64,000 nt of DNA from Serratia sarumanii. Its GTDB lineage: Bacteria > Pseudomonadota > Gammaproteobacteria > Enterobacterales > Enterobacteriaceae. The translations under genes and the position numbers were made by a program. The stretch spans positions 2,046,001 through 2,110,000 of the forward strand of contig NZ_CP124750.1 of the NCBI RefSeq assembly GCF_029962605.1, read 5' to 3'. Positions 20,135 to 28,553 of the stretch are shown piece after piece. The notes below the pieces were generated by a model. That model made no database searches, was not told the origin of the DNA, and saw only the letters and a list, made by a program, of their open reading frames with translations. Numbering within the stretch: position 1 is the stretch's first letter; every line of letters starts with the position of its first letter.

Positions 20135-20554
20135 ATGCTTGTGCGCCTTGCTGCGGAAACCGATGCCGCAGCCCTGATCGCCCTGGACAGCGTTGCTCAG
20201 AATGCGCCGCAGCGCGCGGCGCAAATCCGCGCCTGGTGCGCGCAGGGCATCTGTTTTCTTGCCGAGGAACAGGGCATGGTGATGGGCTATGGGGTGCTGC
20301 ACTATCACTTCTTCGGCTGCGGCTTTATCGAGATGTTGATGGTCGGCGAGCGCTATCGCCGCCGGGGCGTCGGGCAGGCGCTGATTGCGGCGTTGAAGTC
20401 CCATTGCCGGCAACCGAAGCTGTTCACCTCCACCAATCGCTCCAACCTGCCGATGCAGCGGCTGCTGCTGAACGCCGGGTTTGTCGCCAGCGGCCGGATT
20501 GACAATCTCGATGACGGCGATCCGGAGCAGGTCTTTTTTATCCCGGCGCGCTGA
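20135..20554 (+). CDS. GNAT-family N-acetyltransferase
   Basis: 139 residues with a full GNAT fold. Motif A is FIEMLMVGERYRRRGVGQAL, with the acetyl-CoA loop RRRGVG; motif B contains NLPMQRLLLNAGFVASG. GAGGGG precedes the ATG. It is a stand-alone gene convergent with the AI-2E-type permease gene. The acceptor is unknown. Confidence 0.88.
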   Translation: MLVRLAAETDAAALIALDSVAQNAPQRAAQIRAWCAQGICFLAEEQGMVMGYGVLHYHFFGCGFIEMLMVGERYRRRGVGQALIAALKSHCRQPKLFTSTNRSNLPMQRLLLNAGFVASGRIDNLDDGDPEQVFFIPAR

Positions 20555-20575
20555 TACAAAACCACTGACAAAAAA

Positions 20576-20592
20576 GGGGCCCATTGGGCCCC
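20576..20592 (-). terminator. Intrinsic terminator of the AI-2E-type permease gene
   Basis: GGGGCCC ATT GGGCCCC hairpin; the six-T tail lies on the minus strand (AAAAAA just left of it), 22 bp past the permease stop. Confidence 0.85.
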
Positions 20593-20614
20593 TGCGTGAT
20601 TCGCTGCGGGAGGT

Positions 20615-21730
20615 TTACTCCACCGCGTCGGGATGATTTTTGCCTTCCTCGATAAACGCTTCGTCGATCTCTTCGATGTTCTCCTCGCTGTCGCGGCCGG
20701 ACAGAATGTTCCAGCAGGCGATGAACAGCGCGGCGATCAAGGGGCCGATGACGAAGCCGTTGATGCCGTAGATCTCCATGCCGCCCAGGGTGGAAATCAG
20801 GATCAGGTAGTCCGGCATTTTGGTGTCTTTGCCCACCAGCAGCGGGCGCAGAATGTTGTCCACCAAGCCGATCACCACCACGAAGAACACTACCAGGAAA
20901 ATGGCTTTCCACAGCATGCCGGTGGCGAAGAAGTAGATCACCGCCGGCACCCAGATGATGGCGGAGCCTACGGCCGGGATAATCGACAGGAACGCCATCA
21001 GCGCGCCCCACAGCAGGCTGCCGTCGATGCCGGTAAAGTAAAACGCCAGCCCGCCGAGCGCGCCTTGCACCACGGCGACCACCACCGTGCCCTTGACGGT
21101 GGCGCGGGAGACGGCGGCGAACTTCACGAACAGGTGGTGTTTTACATGCTGGGAGAGCGGCAGCGCTTCGAGCGCCAGGTTCACCAGATAGGGGCCGTCT
21201 TTCAGCAGGAAGAACAGCAGGTAGAGCATCACGCCGAAGCCGACGACGAAGTTGAAAGTGCCCTTGCCGATCAGGAAGACGCTGCCCGCCAGATATTGCC
21301 CGCCCTTGAGCGCCACCTCGGAAAGCTGCTTTTGTATCTCGGCGGCGCTGTTGAGGTTATGTTCCGCCAGGAAGCGCTGCGCCCAGCCGGGCAGGTGGCG
21401 CATAAAGTCCGCCAGCATGGCCGGCAACTGGCTGTTGTTGGTCTGCAGCTTGGTGTAGATCACGTTGAATTCCATCGCCAGCGACGAGGCGATGATCGCC
21501 AACGGCGTGAACACGATCAGGCAGATCAGCGCCACCGTCAGCAGCGACACCACGCCGTTGCGTTCGCCGACGTACTGCTTCAGTTTCTTTTTTACCGGAT
21601 GGAAAATCACCGCCAGAATGACCGCCCACAACACCGAGGAGTAGTAAGGCCCCAGCACGTCGAAAAAGGCGGCGGTAACGATGAACAGGATCAGAATAAA
21701 GAATCCCTTGGAAATGCCTTTAGACATCAT
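20615..21730 (-). CDS. AI-2E family transporter (PerM/YdiK-type permease)
   Basis: 371-residue inner-membrane protein with about seven to eight hydrophobic segments. It shows the AI-2E/UPF0118 features: an N-terminal hairpin of two helices, a central amphipathic periplasmic or cytoplasmic stretch (about 95-150), and the conserved block with ALMAFLSIIPAVGSAIIWVP and LRPLLVGKDTKMPDYLILIS. Members are linked to autoinducer-2 export (TqsA) or Na+/H+ antiport; which applies is not visible. The C-terminal 30 residues are strongly acidic (EENIEEIDEAFIEEGK). GAGGG precedes the ATG pair. Confidence 0.85.
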   Translation of the reverse strand: MMSKGISKGFFILILFIVTAAFFDVLGPYYSSVLWAVILAVIFHPVKKKLKQYVGERNGVVSLLTVALICLIVFTPLAIIASSLAMEFNVIYTKLQTNNSQLPAMLADFMRHLPGWAQRFLAEHNLNSAAEIQKQLSEVALKGGQYLAGSVFLIGKGTFNFVVGFGVMLYLLFFLLKDGPYLVNLALEALPLSQHVKHHLFVKFAAVSRATVKGTVVVAVVQGALGGLAFYFTGIDGSLLWGALMAFLSIIPAVGSAIIWVPAVIYFFATGMLWKAIFLVVFFVVVIGLVDNILRPLLVGKDTKMPDYLILISTLGGMEIYGINGFVIGPLIAALFIACWNILSGRDSEENIEEIDEAFIEEGKNHPDAVE

Positions 21731-22024
21731 AGTCGTCCCTCAAAAGATGAATTTTCAGCATAGATGAACTGAATGAAAACAACACTATCATCACCTTTAC
21801 TTAACCGGTAGGGGATTTTTAGTGGCGTATTCCATAGGGTTATTAAGGGCAAGGCGGGCGCCGCAGGGTGAACAGGCGGCGGCGTGAGAAAAGAAAGAGG
21901 GCTAAATAATTAACAAAATTTATCGATTGTGTTTCATTTTGTGAGCCGCACTTGCCGCCTGCGCCAGGCTTTCCTAGTGTTGATGAGGGCGGCCGTTCGC
22001 CCGATACCACGAAGGAGTATGCAA

Positions 22025-22162
22025 ATGACTGAACACAAACGACTCGGCGTCATCGAGAAGACGCTACTGATCGCCTTTGCCGGCTTGCTGGTGTATTTCG
22101 CGGCCACCGGCGCCTTGTCATTGTCGGGTCTCGATCATCATTGGCCTTATCCTTCGCGATAG
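22025..22162 (+). CDS. Small single-pass membrane protein
   Basis: 45 residues beginning MTEHKRLGVIEKTLLIAF, with one hydrophobic helix (about residues 12-33) and a short polar tail. AAGGAG lies seven bases before the ATG at 22025; another ATG at 22019 is only one base from it and is rejected. The gene is isolated between the permease and the MFS gene. The good ribosome binding site and the clean TM pattern support a real gene; function unknown. Confidence 0.6.
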   Translation: MTEHKRLGVIEKTLLIAFAGLLVYFAATGALSLSGLDHHWPYPSR

Positions 22163-22226
22163 GTAGGCACCTGCACCAGGGAAAATTCAGCACCGCTTAT
22201 AACAAACAAAACCACCTTTCTGCTTA

Positions 22227-23438
22227 TCACCCCGCCTTATGCCGCCGGCTGAGAAAAGCCAGCGCCAACAGCGCCCCTGACACGGCCGCCGCCAGCACCA
22301 GCCAGGCCGGGGCCGCCCAACCGGCTGCGGCCACGATGGCGCTCAGCGCAACCGGGCCGATCACCTGGCCGAGATAGTTCCCCTGCATCACCAGCCCCAG
22401 GCTCAGCGGCAGCAGCGTCGGTTCCGGCGTCGCCGCCGGCGTGGCGGCCAGAATGGTGGCGGGCAGCATGCCGGCGATGGCGCAGAACAGGAAACACAGC
22501 GGGATCAGCAGGGCGTTGGGCGTTATCGGCAAGAAAATGCCGATGCCGAAGACGCCGATGATCAGGCTGGTGGCCGCGAGCAGGCTACCGGCGCGCAGAC
22601 CGCGCGACAGCAAGAGCCCGGCGGCGAGGTTGCCGATGATGTTCGCCGCCACCGCCGCCGCGCTGATACCGCCGGCGGCCGCCAGCGACAGGCCGATGCG
22701 CTGCATCAGGAAGATCGGCAGGAAGGTCATCACCGAGAAAAATTGCAGGTTGTAGGTGGCGAACATCAGCGCCAGCAACAGCGGCCGGCGCGCACTCAGC
22801 AGGGTGGCCAGCGCTTGCCGCAGCGGCAGCGACGGGGTGTGAGCGTTGGCGGTGCGGCGGGACGTGGTCAGCGGCAGCAGCAGGGCGGCCAGCAGCGTCA
22901 GCGCCGCACCGGCCTGCCAACTCTGCTGCCAGCCGGCGAGATGGGGGCCGAAAAACAGCGAAATGGCGATGCCCGCCGGCATGAAGGTGCTCCAGATGCC
23001 GAACACCAGGCTGCGCTGCGCCGGGGCGACGATGCGGTTCAGCACCGCCGGCGAGGCGACCACCACGATCACGAAGCCGAGGCCTTCGACAAAGCGGCTG
23101 ACGATCAACCCGCTGAAGTCGTGCAGCGCGGCGCCGGTAAAGCTGGCGGCGCTGATGATCAGCAGCCCGAGCGCCAGCAGCCGCCGGTCGCCCCAGCGGC
23201 GCACCAGCAGCCCGGCGGCGATGCCGCCGAACACCCCGACGAAGGGAAAGGCCGAAATAACCCAGCTCAGCGCTTCGAGCGAACGGCCGAACTCGGCCTG
23301 CAGCGCCGGTAGCGCGATGGTGGCCTTGCCCACGTGCAGCGCCGCGGCGATGCCGGCGAACAGCACGTTGATGACGGCTAGCCAGGGCGTGGCGGCGGGG
23401 AGAACGCGGTCGATGGCGTCCGGTTTAATCGCGGTCAT
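22227..23438 (-). CDS. MFS transporter (CynX/NimT-like)
   Basis: 403 residues from the ATG at 23438, chosen for its GGAGAG; the frame extends to 23483 without support. Twelve hydrophobic segments. The MFS loop 2-3 motif is visible as GIAAGLLVRRWGDRRLLAL, and a central loop (TTSRRTANAHTPS) separates the halves. Such proteins export drugs or small anions. The substrate is unknown, and no regulator lies next to it. Confidence 0.85.
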   Translation of the reverse strand: MTAIKPDAIDRVLPAATPWLAVINVLFAGIAAALHVGKATIALPALQAEFGRSLEALSWVISAFPFVGVFGGIAAGLLVRRWGDRRLLALGLLIISAASFTGAALHDFSGLIVSRFVEGLGFVIVVVASPAVLNRIVAPAQRSLVFGIWSTFMPAGIAISLFFGPHLAGWQQSWQAGAALTLLAALLLPLTTSRRTANAHTPSLPLRQALATLLSARRPLLLALMFATYNLQFFSVMTFLPIFLMQRIGLSLAAAGGISAAAVAANIIGNLAAGLLLSRGLRAGSLLAATSLIIGVFGIGIFLPITPNALLIPLCFLFCAIAGMLPATILAATPAATPEPTLLPLSLGLVMQGNYLGQVIGPVALSAIVAAAGWAAPAWLVLAAAVSGALLALAFLSRRHKAG

Positions 23439-23665
23439 AACACTCTCCAGTGGCGGTAACGCCATCACTATGTGCTCTTGCAACGGCTGAGGTCGTTCAA
23501 ATGCTGCGCTATCACGCGGGGAAATTATTCATTTCGAGCTTTATTGCGCGCCTTCGTTGTTTGGTTCGCCAGCGTGCCGCCCGGCGTGGACGCGGGTCCC
23601 CCTGCAGCGGTTTACTGTTCCGGCACGCAGCAGGCGTGTTGAATTCATTTTATAAGGAGCAGTGT

Positions 23666-24124
23666 ATGTCAGAGATGATGAACGAAAGTGGGGCGCCGGC
23701 CATTGAATGGAGCTATGGCGGCCGGGGTGATGATATCAGCAGCAGCCTGAGCCTCGACACGGTTGAGGAGCAGCCGCTGGGTTTCTTGATGACGGTCGAT
23801 CGGCCGGTGCAGATCTTTAAAGACGCGCTGTCGCCGATGATGGCCTTTGTCACGCTGCTGCGCCCGCTGTACGTCAAAACGAGCGAGGGTTTCCAGTACG
23901 TGCCGGTTTCCAACCCCTGGACCGACGTGCAGCGCCTGCCGGCCAGCGCAGGCTATCTGGGCGTACAGGTCAACGCCGGGCTGTTCTTCCACGGCGCCAA
24001 GCCGACGCACTATAAAGATCGCGACGGCCAGATGAAACCGATCGACGGCGGCACGCTTTTGCAGCACATCACCGTGCTGCATCAGGTGGCGCAGCCGCTC
24101 GGCCCGGGTGAAGGCGCCGTCTGA
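23666..24124 (+). CDS. Conserved-looking protein of unknown function
   Basis: 152 residues from the ATG at 23666, preceded by AAGGAG. The composition is soluble with no signal peptide or TM helix. It has well-packed strand segments (PLGFLMTVDRPVQIFKDAL, MMAFVTLLRPLYVKTSEGF, GYLGVQVNAGLFFHGAKPTH) and an ordered C-terminus. I do not recognise the family. The next gene, 99 bp downstream on the same strand, is a DUF2000-like protein with an equally good ribosome binding site, so the two may work together. Confidence 0.7.
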   Translation: MSEMMNESGAPAIEWSYGGRGDDISSSLSLDTVEEQPLGFLMTVDRPVQIFKDALSPMMAFVTLLRPLYVKTSEGFQYVPVSNPWTDVQRLPASAGYLGVQVNAGLFFHGAKPTHYKDRDGQMKPIDGGTLLQHITVLHQVAQPLGPGEGAV

Positions 24125-24223
24125 GCCGGCAGCGTTATCACAGGGGCCGGACGCGGCCCCTTATCGTGCCTTGAAACCGTGCGCCGGTTGGGTAAAACTG
24201 GCTGCCTATTCAAGGAGAAGAGT

Positions 24224-24640
24224 ATGTACAGCGACAACGAGAAAAAGTTTTATATCATCCTCAACCGCAATCACGAACCGGCCACGCTGTTTAACGCTTC
24301 CTGCCATCTGACGGCGGGCATCACCGATCTGATCGAACAGCGCCAGTTTCACCACTACCCGAGCAGCCTCGACGGCGTCAGCGCCAATATGAGCCACTAT
24401 CCGATAGTGATCCTGCAGGCTAAAAACAGCAGCCAGCTCAGCAACCTGATCCTCAAATGCAAGGAGGAGGGCGTACTGTCCAACTTCTTCACCACCACCA
24501 TGCTGTCGCACTCCGCCGAACAGCAGATCGCCGACACCGCCAACACCCCTTACGAACAACTGGATTTCGTGGCGGTGGCGCTCTACGGCGACGCCGAACA
24601 GCTTAAGCCGCTGACCAAGAAGTTCTCCGTCTACCGCTGA
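24224..24640 (+). CDS. DUF2000-like protein
   Basis: 138 residues; AAGGAGAAGAGT precedes the ATG. The layout fits DUF2000 proteins, which have a peptidyl-tRNA hydrolase II-like fold: KKFYIILNRNHEPATLFNAS at the start, YPIVILQAKNSSQL in the middle, FFTTTMLSHSAEQQIADTAN, and LDFVAVALYGDAEQLKPLTK at the end, where the last Lys is family-typical. No enzymatic activity is known to me. It follows the unknown gene at 23666 on the same strand. Confidence 0.7.
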   Translation: MYSDNEKKFYIILNRNHEPATLFNASCHLTAGITDLIEQRQFHHYPSSLDGVSANMSHYPIVILQAKNSSQLSNLILKCKEEGVLSNFFTTTMLSHSAEQQIADTANTPYEQLDFVAVALYGDAEQLKPLTKKFSVYR

Positions 24641-24652
24641 AAAAGCGGAATC

Positions 24653-25003
24653 TCAGATGCTGGCGCCGTCGTAACTGTGGATCTGCAACGCATCCAGCGC
24701 GACGTCAGGCACGCAGCGCAGGTTGACGGCGCACATCGCGGCGCCGTCCGGCGCGGTGCCGTAGGCGAAGGGCTGAGCGCCGCAGACTCGGCAGAACTGA
24801 TGGCGGATCTTGTGCTGATTGAAGGTGTAGGCGCTGAGCTGGTCCTGGCCGCTGTTGAGCGTGAAAGCGCTGATGGGGAAGAACGACAGCAGCAGCCCTT
24901 TGCGGCGGCAGATCGAACAGTTGCAGCTGAGGGCCTCGGTGGGCAGTTCGGCGTCCACGGAGAAGGTGACGGCGCCGCAGTGGCAGCTTCCCTGGAATGG
25001 CAT
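24653..25003 (-). CDS. GFA-family (glutathione-dependent formaldehyde-activating-like) zinc protein
   Basis: 116 residues starting MPFQGSCHCGAVTF. The zinc ligands of the GFA/CENP-V fold are all present: CHCG near residue 8, CNCSICRR near 30, and CRVCG near 75. Family members were proposed to add glutathione to formaldehyde, but many have no shown activity. An upstream in-frame ATG at 25060 lacks conserved sequence. It converges with the DUF2000-like gene, 12 bp apart. Confidence 0.88.
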   Translation of the reverse strand: MPFQGSCHCGAVTFSVDAELPTEALSCNCSICRRKGLLLSFFPISAFTLNSGQDQLSAYTFNQHKIRHQFCRVCGAQPFAYGTAPDGAAMCAVNLRCVPDVALDALQIHSYDGASI

Positions 25004-25143
25004 GGCGATGGTCCTGTAGCAGGGGGCGTGTTTGCCCAGTATAGTGCAATTTATCGTCACTCGGCCGCGCAGGGCCTGGTTTCCTTAGTAAATGCGCGGT
25101 TTTCTGGTAGGTTAGAGGTTAACGTCATCAAAAGGAGATCGCG

Positions 25144-25353
25144 ATGTTAGAACATTACTATCCGGCCAATATGGGCGCCAAACCGGTCACGGACGAACAG
25201 CATAAACGGCTGGTGGCGGTGCAGGCGGCGCTGGAACTGATCAAGGCCACGCTGTCGGATACCAACGACGGCAACGGCGTGGACTTCCAGCTGAAGGCGG
25301 CGGAGAAGCACATCGGCCCGATGGCCGACGCCATTCAGGAAGCCCTGAAGTAA
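25144..25353 (+). CDS. Small soluble protein of unknown function
   Basis: 69 residues, AAGGAGATCGCG before the ATG, and a strong terminator right after. The sequence is helical and polar: TDEQHKRLVAVQAALELIK, then KAAEKHIGPMADAIQEALK. No signal or TM segment. The genomic setting (own ribosome binding site, own terminator) makes it a credible monocistronic gene. Family not recognised. Confidence 0.7.
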   Translation: MLEHYYPANMGAKPVTDEQHKRLVAVQAALELIKATLSDTNDGNGVDFQLKAAEKHIGPMADAIQEALK

Positions 25354-25370
25354 CGGTTCGCCGTCGCCTC

Positions 25371-25390
25371 AACCGCCCGCCCGGGCGGTT
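25371..25390 (+). terminator. Intrinsic terminator of the 69-residue protein gene
   Basis: AACCGCCCG/CGGGCGGTT hairpin followed by T8 on the plus strand. Confidence 0.92.
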
Positions 25391-25504
25391 TTTTTTGCGC
25401 CGATTACTGCGATTTTTTTAGTAGCGCATTGCCTTTTTCCCGGCTGGTGCCGTGAGCGGCGCGATCCTACTCTAGCGATCCGAGTCCTCATCAGGATCAT
25501 GCTT

Positions 25505-26599
25505 ATGTTCCGCTTCTGCCTCTTTTCTTTCTTGTTGCCGCGGCGCCGACGCCTCACCCAGCTTGCCGGCGCCGCGCTGTTTCTCAGCGGCGTCATGCAG
25601 GCGCAGGCCACGCAGCGCATCGAATTCTCGCCGGATGCCGCCGGCGCCTACCCTGAAGGCATCGCCTGGAATGCGCGCGCCGGCGCGTTCCTGGTGTCGT
25701 CCCTGCGTGGCGGGCAGCTCGGCCTGGTCTACCCGGATGGCCGCTATCGGCGCTTTTCCACCGGCAGTGGACTTATCACCACCTCCGGCATGCTGGTGGA
25801 CGCCGAGCGCAACCGGGTGCTGGTGTGCAACGAAGACGTGGGCGTATCCCTCAACTCAGCCTCCGGCACGCGCAATCGCGTGGCGCAGGTGCTGGAGTTC
25901 AATCTCGATACCGGCGCGCTGCAGCAGACGTACGATCTTTCATCGTTAAGCCGTGGGCCGACGCTGGCCAACGATCTGGCGCTCGACGCGCAGGGCAATA
26001 TCTACGTGACCGACAGCTTCCAGCCGCAGATTTACAAGATTGACCGGGCAACGCGCCAGGTGTCGATTCTGGTGCGCTCGGCGCGTTTGATCCCCGCCGA
26101 CGCCCCCGCCGCAGCGCAGGGCACGCAGCCTTATCTCAACGGCATCGTGTATCATCCGGATGGCTATCTGATTGCGGCGGACTACACCCGCGGGCTGCTG
26201 TGGAAGGTGACGCTGGATAACGCGCCTGCAATAAGTGAAATCAGGCTGCCGCAGCGGCTGAAAGGGCCGGACGGGCTGCGGCTCAAAAACGCCCATGAAT
26301 TGGTGATCGTACAGTCTTTTCCGGGGAGAAAAGGGGGCATGTCCGGCAACGTAACGCTGCTTTCCTCGAACGACGGCTGGGCCAGCGCGCATATCACGGC
26401 GGTCGCCACGCCGCCGGAATTGGATGGGCCGACCGGCGCCGCGCTGCGCGATGGCGAAGTGTGGGTGGTCAACTCCCGTTACCCCCGTTTGTTTGCCGAC
26501 GTCGCTCAGGCGGAGAGCGTCAGGACATTCAGCATCGTCAAGGTGGCGTTAGAGCGGAGGCCCGCCGATCGGCGACGGTTGCCAACCCTGCCGGAATAG
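25505..26599 (+). CDS. Secreted SMP-30/gluconolactonase-type beta-propeller protein
   Basis: 364 residues from the ATG at 25505, eight bases after AGGA; an ATG at 25499 is too close to it. The N-terminus has four arginines before a hydrophobic stretch (RRRRLTQLAGAALFLSGVMQ), ending at an AQA-type cleavage site. Sec export is likely and Tat export possible. The mature protein shows propeller blade repeats such as GLITTSGMLVDAERNRVLVC, LANDLALDAQGNIYVTDSF and LNGIVYHPDGYLIAADYTRG, as in the SMP-30/strictosidine synthase-like superfamily of calcium-dependent lactonases. The substrate is unknown. It is the last gene before qnr on the same strand. Confidence 0.75.
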   Translation: MFRFCLFSFLLPRRRRLTQLAGAALFLSGVMQAQATQRIEFSPDAAGAYPEGIAWNARAGAFLVSSLRGGQLGLVYPDGRYRRFSTGSGLITTSGMLVDAERNRVLVCNEDVGVSLNSASGTRNRVAQVLEFNLDTGALQQTYDLSSLSRGPTLANDLALDAQGNIYVTDSFQPQIYKIDRATRQVSILVRSARLIPADAPAAAQGTQPYLNGIVYHPDGYLIAADYTRGLLWKVTLDNAPAISEIRLPQRLKGPDGLRLKNAHELVIVQSFPGRKGGMSGNVTLLSSNDGWASAHITAVATPPELDGPTGAALRDGEVWVVNSRYPRLFADVAQAESVRTFSIVKVALERRPADRRRLPTLPE

Positions 26600-26617
26600 G
26601 ATTAAATGCCGCACTGA

Positions 26618-26633
26618 CTGTATAAATAAACAG
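26618..26633 (+). promoter_or_regulatory. LexA box of the qnr gene
   Basis: CTGTATAAATAAACAG: a full CTGT-N8-ACAG SOS box with an A/T-only core, ending 10 bases before the qnr ATG. QnrB genes are known to be induced through such a box when quinolones damage DNA, so the same control is expected here. Confidence 0.85.
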
Positions 26634-26643
26634 GTGCGCTGCG

Positions 26644-27288
26644 ATGAGTCTGATGTTGAAGGGTGAAAAGATTGACCGTAACCGCTTTACCGGCGAGAAG
26701 ATTGAAAACGGCAGCTTTATGCTGTGTGATTTTTCGGGCGCCGATCTGACCGGCACCGAGTTTATCGGCTGCCAGTTTTACGATCGTGACAGCCGACAGG
26801 GCGGCAATTTCAGCCGTGCGATACTGAAAGACGCCAGCTTCAGAAGCTGCGATTTGTCGATGGCCGACTTCCGCTACGCCAGCGCCCTGGGGCTGGAGAT
26901 CCGCGAATGCCGCGCGCAGGGCGCCGATTTTCGCGGCGCCAGTTTTATGAACATGATCACCAGCCGCATCGGGTTTTGCAGCGCCTATATCACCAAAAGC
27001 AACCTGAGCTACGCCAACTTCGCCAAGGTGGTGCTGGAGAAATGCGAGCTGTGGGAAAACCGCTGGTACGGCGCACAGGTGCTCGGCGCCAGCTTCAGCG
27101 GCTCCGATCTGTCCGGCGGCGAGTTCTCCGGATTCGACTGGCGCGCCGCCGACGTCACCCAGTGCGATTTGAGCAATGCGGAACTGGGCGAATTGGATTT
27201 ACGCACCACCGATCTGCAGGGCGTCAAAATGGACAGCCACCAGGCCGCGCAGCTGCTGGAGCGGCTGGGGATCGCGATCGTCGGCTGA
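26644..27288 (+). CDS. qnr: Qnr-family pentapeptide repeat protein (chromosomal, QnrB-like)
   Basis: 214 residues, the same as QnrB, with near-identical blocks at the start (GEKIDRNRFTGEKIENGSF), middle (NFSRAILKDASFRSCDLSMA; GADFRGASFMNMITSRIGFC) and end (SYANFAKVVLEKCELWENRW). The A(D/N)LXX pentapeptides form a right-handed beta-helix mimicking DNA, which binds gyrase and topoisomerase IV and shields them from quinolones. The two loops that interrupt the helix in Qnr proteins are present. No integron, insertion sequence or transposase flanks it, so it is a native chromosomal gene (compare SmaQnr of S. marcescens). A LexA box sits directly upstream. Confidence 0.93.
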   Translation: MSLMLKGEKIDRNRFTGEKIENGSFMLCDFSGADLTGTEFIGCQFYDRDSRQGGNFSRAILKDASFRSCDLSMADFRYASALGLEIRECRAQGADFRGASFMNMITSRIGFCSAYITKSNLSYANFAKVVLEKCELWENRWYGAQVLGASFSGSDLSGGEFSGFDWRAADVTQCDLSNAELGELDLRTTDLQGVKMDSHQAAQLLERLGIAIVG

Positions 27289-27294
27289 GAGGGG

Positions 27295-27696
27295 TTAAGG
27301 CGATGATTGGGCAAATAAGCGATTGAAGGCTTTATCCGCGTCTACCGGAATGCGGCGTTGCATTACCGGGATAGTGAAGCGCGGATCCTGTGAGAGGTGG
27401 CGAGCTTGCTCGTTGAGCGGCACGACGGCGATGGCCAGATTGTCGTTGGCCTGCATAACGCCTTCCTGTTCGAACAAGGCGAACACCGGTGCGGTGTGCG
27501 CAGTACCCAACGAGCAAGCCGAAATCCAATAGTGCCCGTCTTGGGCAAATTTGCACTGTGCCGTTTGCAGGCTAATTGCGCTGATCTGTTTGGCGATCAA
27601 GGCATTCGCGTTTTCCACATAGCTTGGTGGTGCCGGCTGGCAGCCTGCCAAACTGAGTGTCAGCACAGCTAGCGTCAGTGTTCTTTTGCCAATCAT
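27295..27696 (-). CDS. Lipoprotein of unknown function
   Basis: 133 residues from the ATG at 27696, which has AAGG six bases upstream; ATGs at 27702 and 27714 are less well placed. The signal peptide ends at LAGC with Gln at +2, predicting an outer-membrane lipoprotein. Two further cysteines (TAQCKFA and SACSLG) may form a disulfide. I do not recognise the domain. It converges with qnr, 6 bp apart. Confidence 0.7.
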   Translation of the reverse strand: MIGKRTLTLAVLTLSLAGCQPAPPSYVENANALIAKQISAISLQTAQCKFAQDGHYWISACSLGTAHTAPVFALFEQEGVMQANDNLAIAVVPLNEQARHLSQDPRFTIPVMQRRIPVDADKAFNRLFAQSSP

Positions 27697-28080
27697 AGCC
27701 ATCCTTGAGGTCATTTCCTGCGAATATAAATAATTATCGTAGCAACGATAATGTACCCGTGTCGAGAACAGATTGATTTATTAAGTTTTTATGGCTTTTT
27801 CATGACGATTAAGCGCTTATCCCTGTTTTTATAGCAGAGAGCGCTTTCGCGTGAAGGGAAGAACATAACGCGGAAGCGGCGGCTATTTGCGCTTTCATAG
27901 TCAGCCCCGGTGCTGTGATCTTTGGCGATCAGCGCTGCGAGTCTAGCTGTTCGTTGTGTTTCACTCCGCCCGTAGCGACAGGCGTCAGCGGCCTTTTGCG
28001 ATAATAAATTTATGAGCCATATGAATATAATTTAAAATATATCTTGCTTAAATAACTCAGCCGTGTGTAAATAGCGTCAT
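27697..28080. other. AT-rich intergenic region before the cold-shock gene
   Basis: About 380 bp, clearly more AT-rich than the surroundings. No gene with a ribosome binding site was seen. The segment at 28000-28080 (runs of TAAA/ATAT) is the likely promoter area of the cold-shock gene, with AT-rich UP-like sequence, as for cspA promoters. A GC-rich island around 27840-27960 has no recognised feature. Confidence 0.5.
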
Positions 28081-28256
28081 CGGTTTGTAGTACAGACCTT
28101 ATGAAAGCAGTTTTAGTAAAGCAGTTCTCAGTATTAGCGATATCCATCAGATACCTCTTTTTCCGCGAATTTTCTTCTCTAGTGCCCCATAAGTTTCCAA
28201 TAAAAACAGACCTCTATCGCCCTATGGCGTCGCAAAAATATAAAGGAAATATCTCT
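28081..28256 (+). promoter_or_regulatory. cspA-type cold-shock 5' UTR with cold box
   Basis: The segment opens CGGTTTGTAGTACAGACC and continues with AAAGCAGTTTTAGTAAAG, closely matching the start of the E. coli cspA leader (GGTTTGACGTACAGACC...AAAGCAGTGTAGTAAGG). That leader is the cold box and a temperature-responsive RNA that refolds to expose the ribosome binding site in the cold. The predicted leader is about 175 nt, ending in TAAAGGAAATATCTCT before the ATG. It argues that the open frame running back to 28101 is not translated. Confidence 0.8.
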
Positions 28257-28469
28257 ATGTCTACTAAAATGACTGGTTTGGTAAAATGGTTTGATGCAGG
28301 TAAAGGCTTCGGCTTTATCACCCCGGCAGACGGCAGCAAAGACGTGTTCGTACATTTCTCTGCTATCCAGAGCAACGATTTCAAAACGCTGGACGAAGGC
28401 CAACAGGTTGAGTTCACTATCGAAAATGGCATGAAGGGCCCTTCTGCCGGCAACGTGGTCGCGTTATAA
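28257..28469 (+). CDS. cspA: Major cold-shock protein, CspA family
   Basis: 70 residues, the exact CspA length, starting [20 protein letters not shown]. Both RNA-binding motifs are intact: RNP1 (KGFGFITP) and RNP2 (VFVHFSAI). The protein binds single-stranded RNA and DNA as a chaperone that keeps mRNA unfolded at low temperature. AAGGAA precedes the ATG, and the long cspA-type leader points to cold induction rather than a constitutive CspC/CspE paralogue. Serratia has several such genes, so the symbol marks family, not strict orthology. Confidence 0.9.
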   Translation: MSTKMTGLVKWFDAGKGFGFITPADGSKDVFVHFSAIQSNDFKTLDEGQQVEFTIENGMKGPSAGNVVAL

Positions 28470-28553
28470 TTTTCGGCCGAGGTCCGATTTCTTACGACAG
28501 CGATGAGGGTTTAAGCCGGAGCAGTTAAGAAATAACGTCCTCAGCCTGAATAA

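Noticed and set aside
26644..27288. Qnr gene as a recently acquired mobile resistance gene
   Set aside because: No integron attC site, insertion sequence, transposase or plasmid gene lies within several kb; a native chromosomal gene is simpler.
28101..28256. 52-codon N-terminal extension of the cold-shock protein
   Set aside because: The sequence matches the untranslated cspA leader, and CspA proteins are 70 residues.
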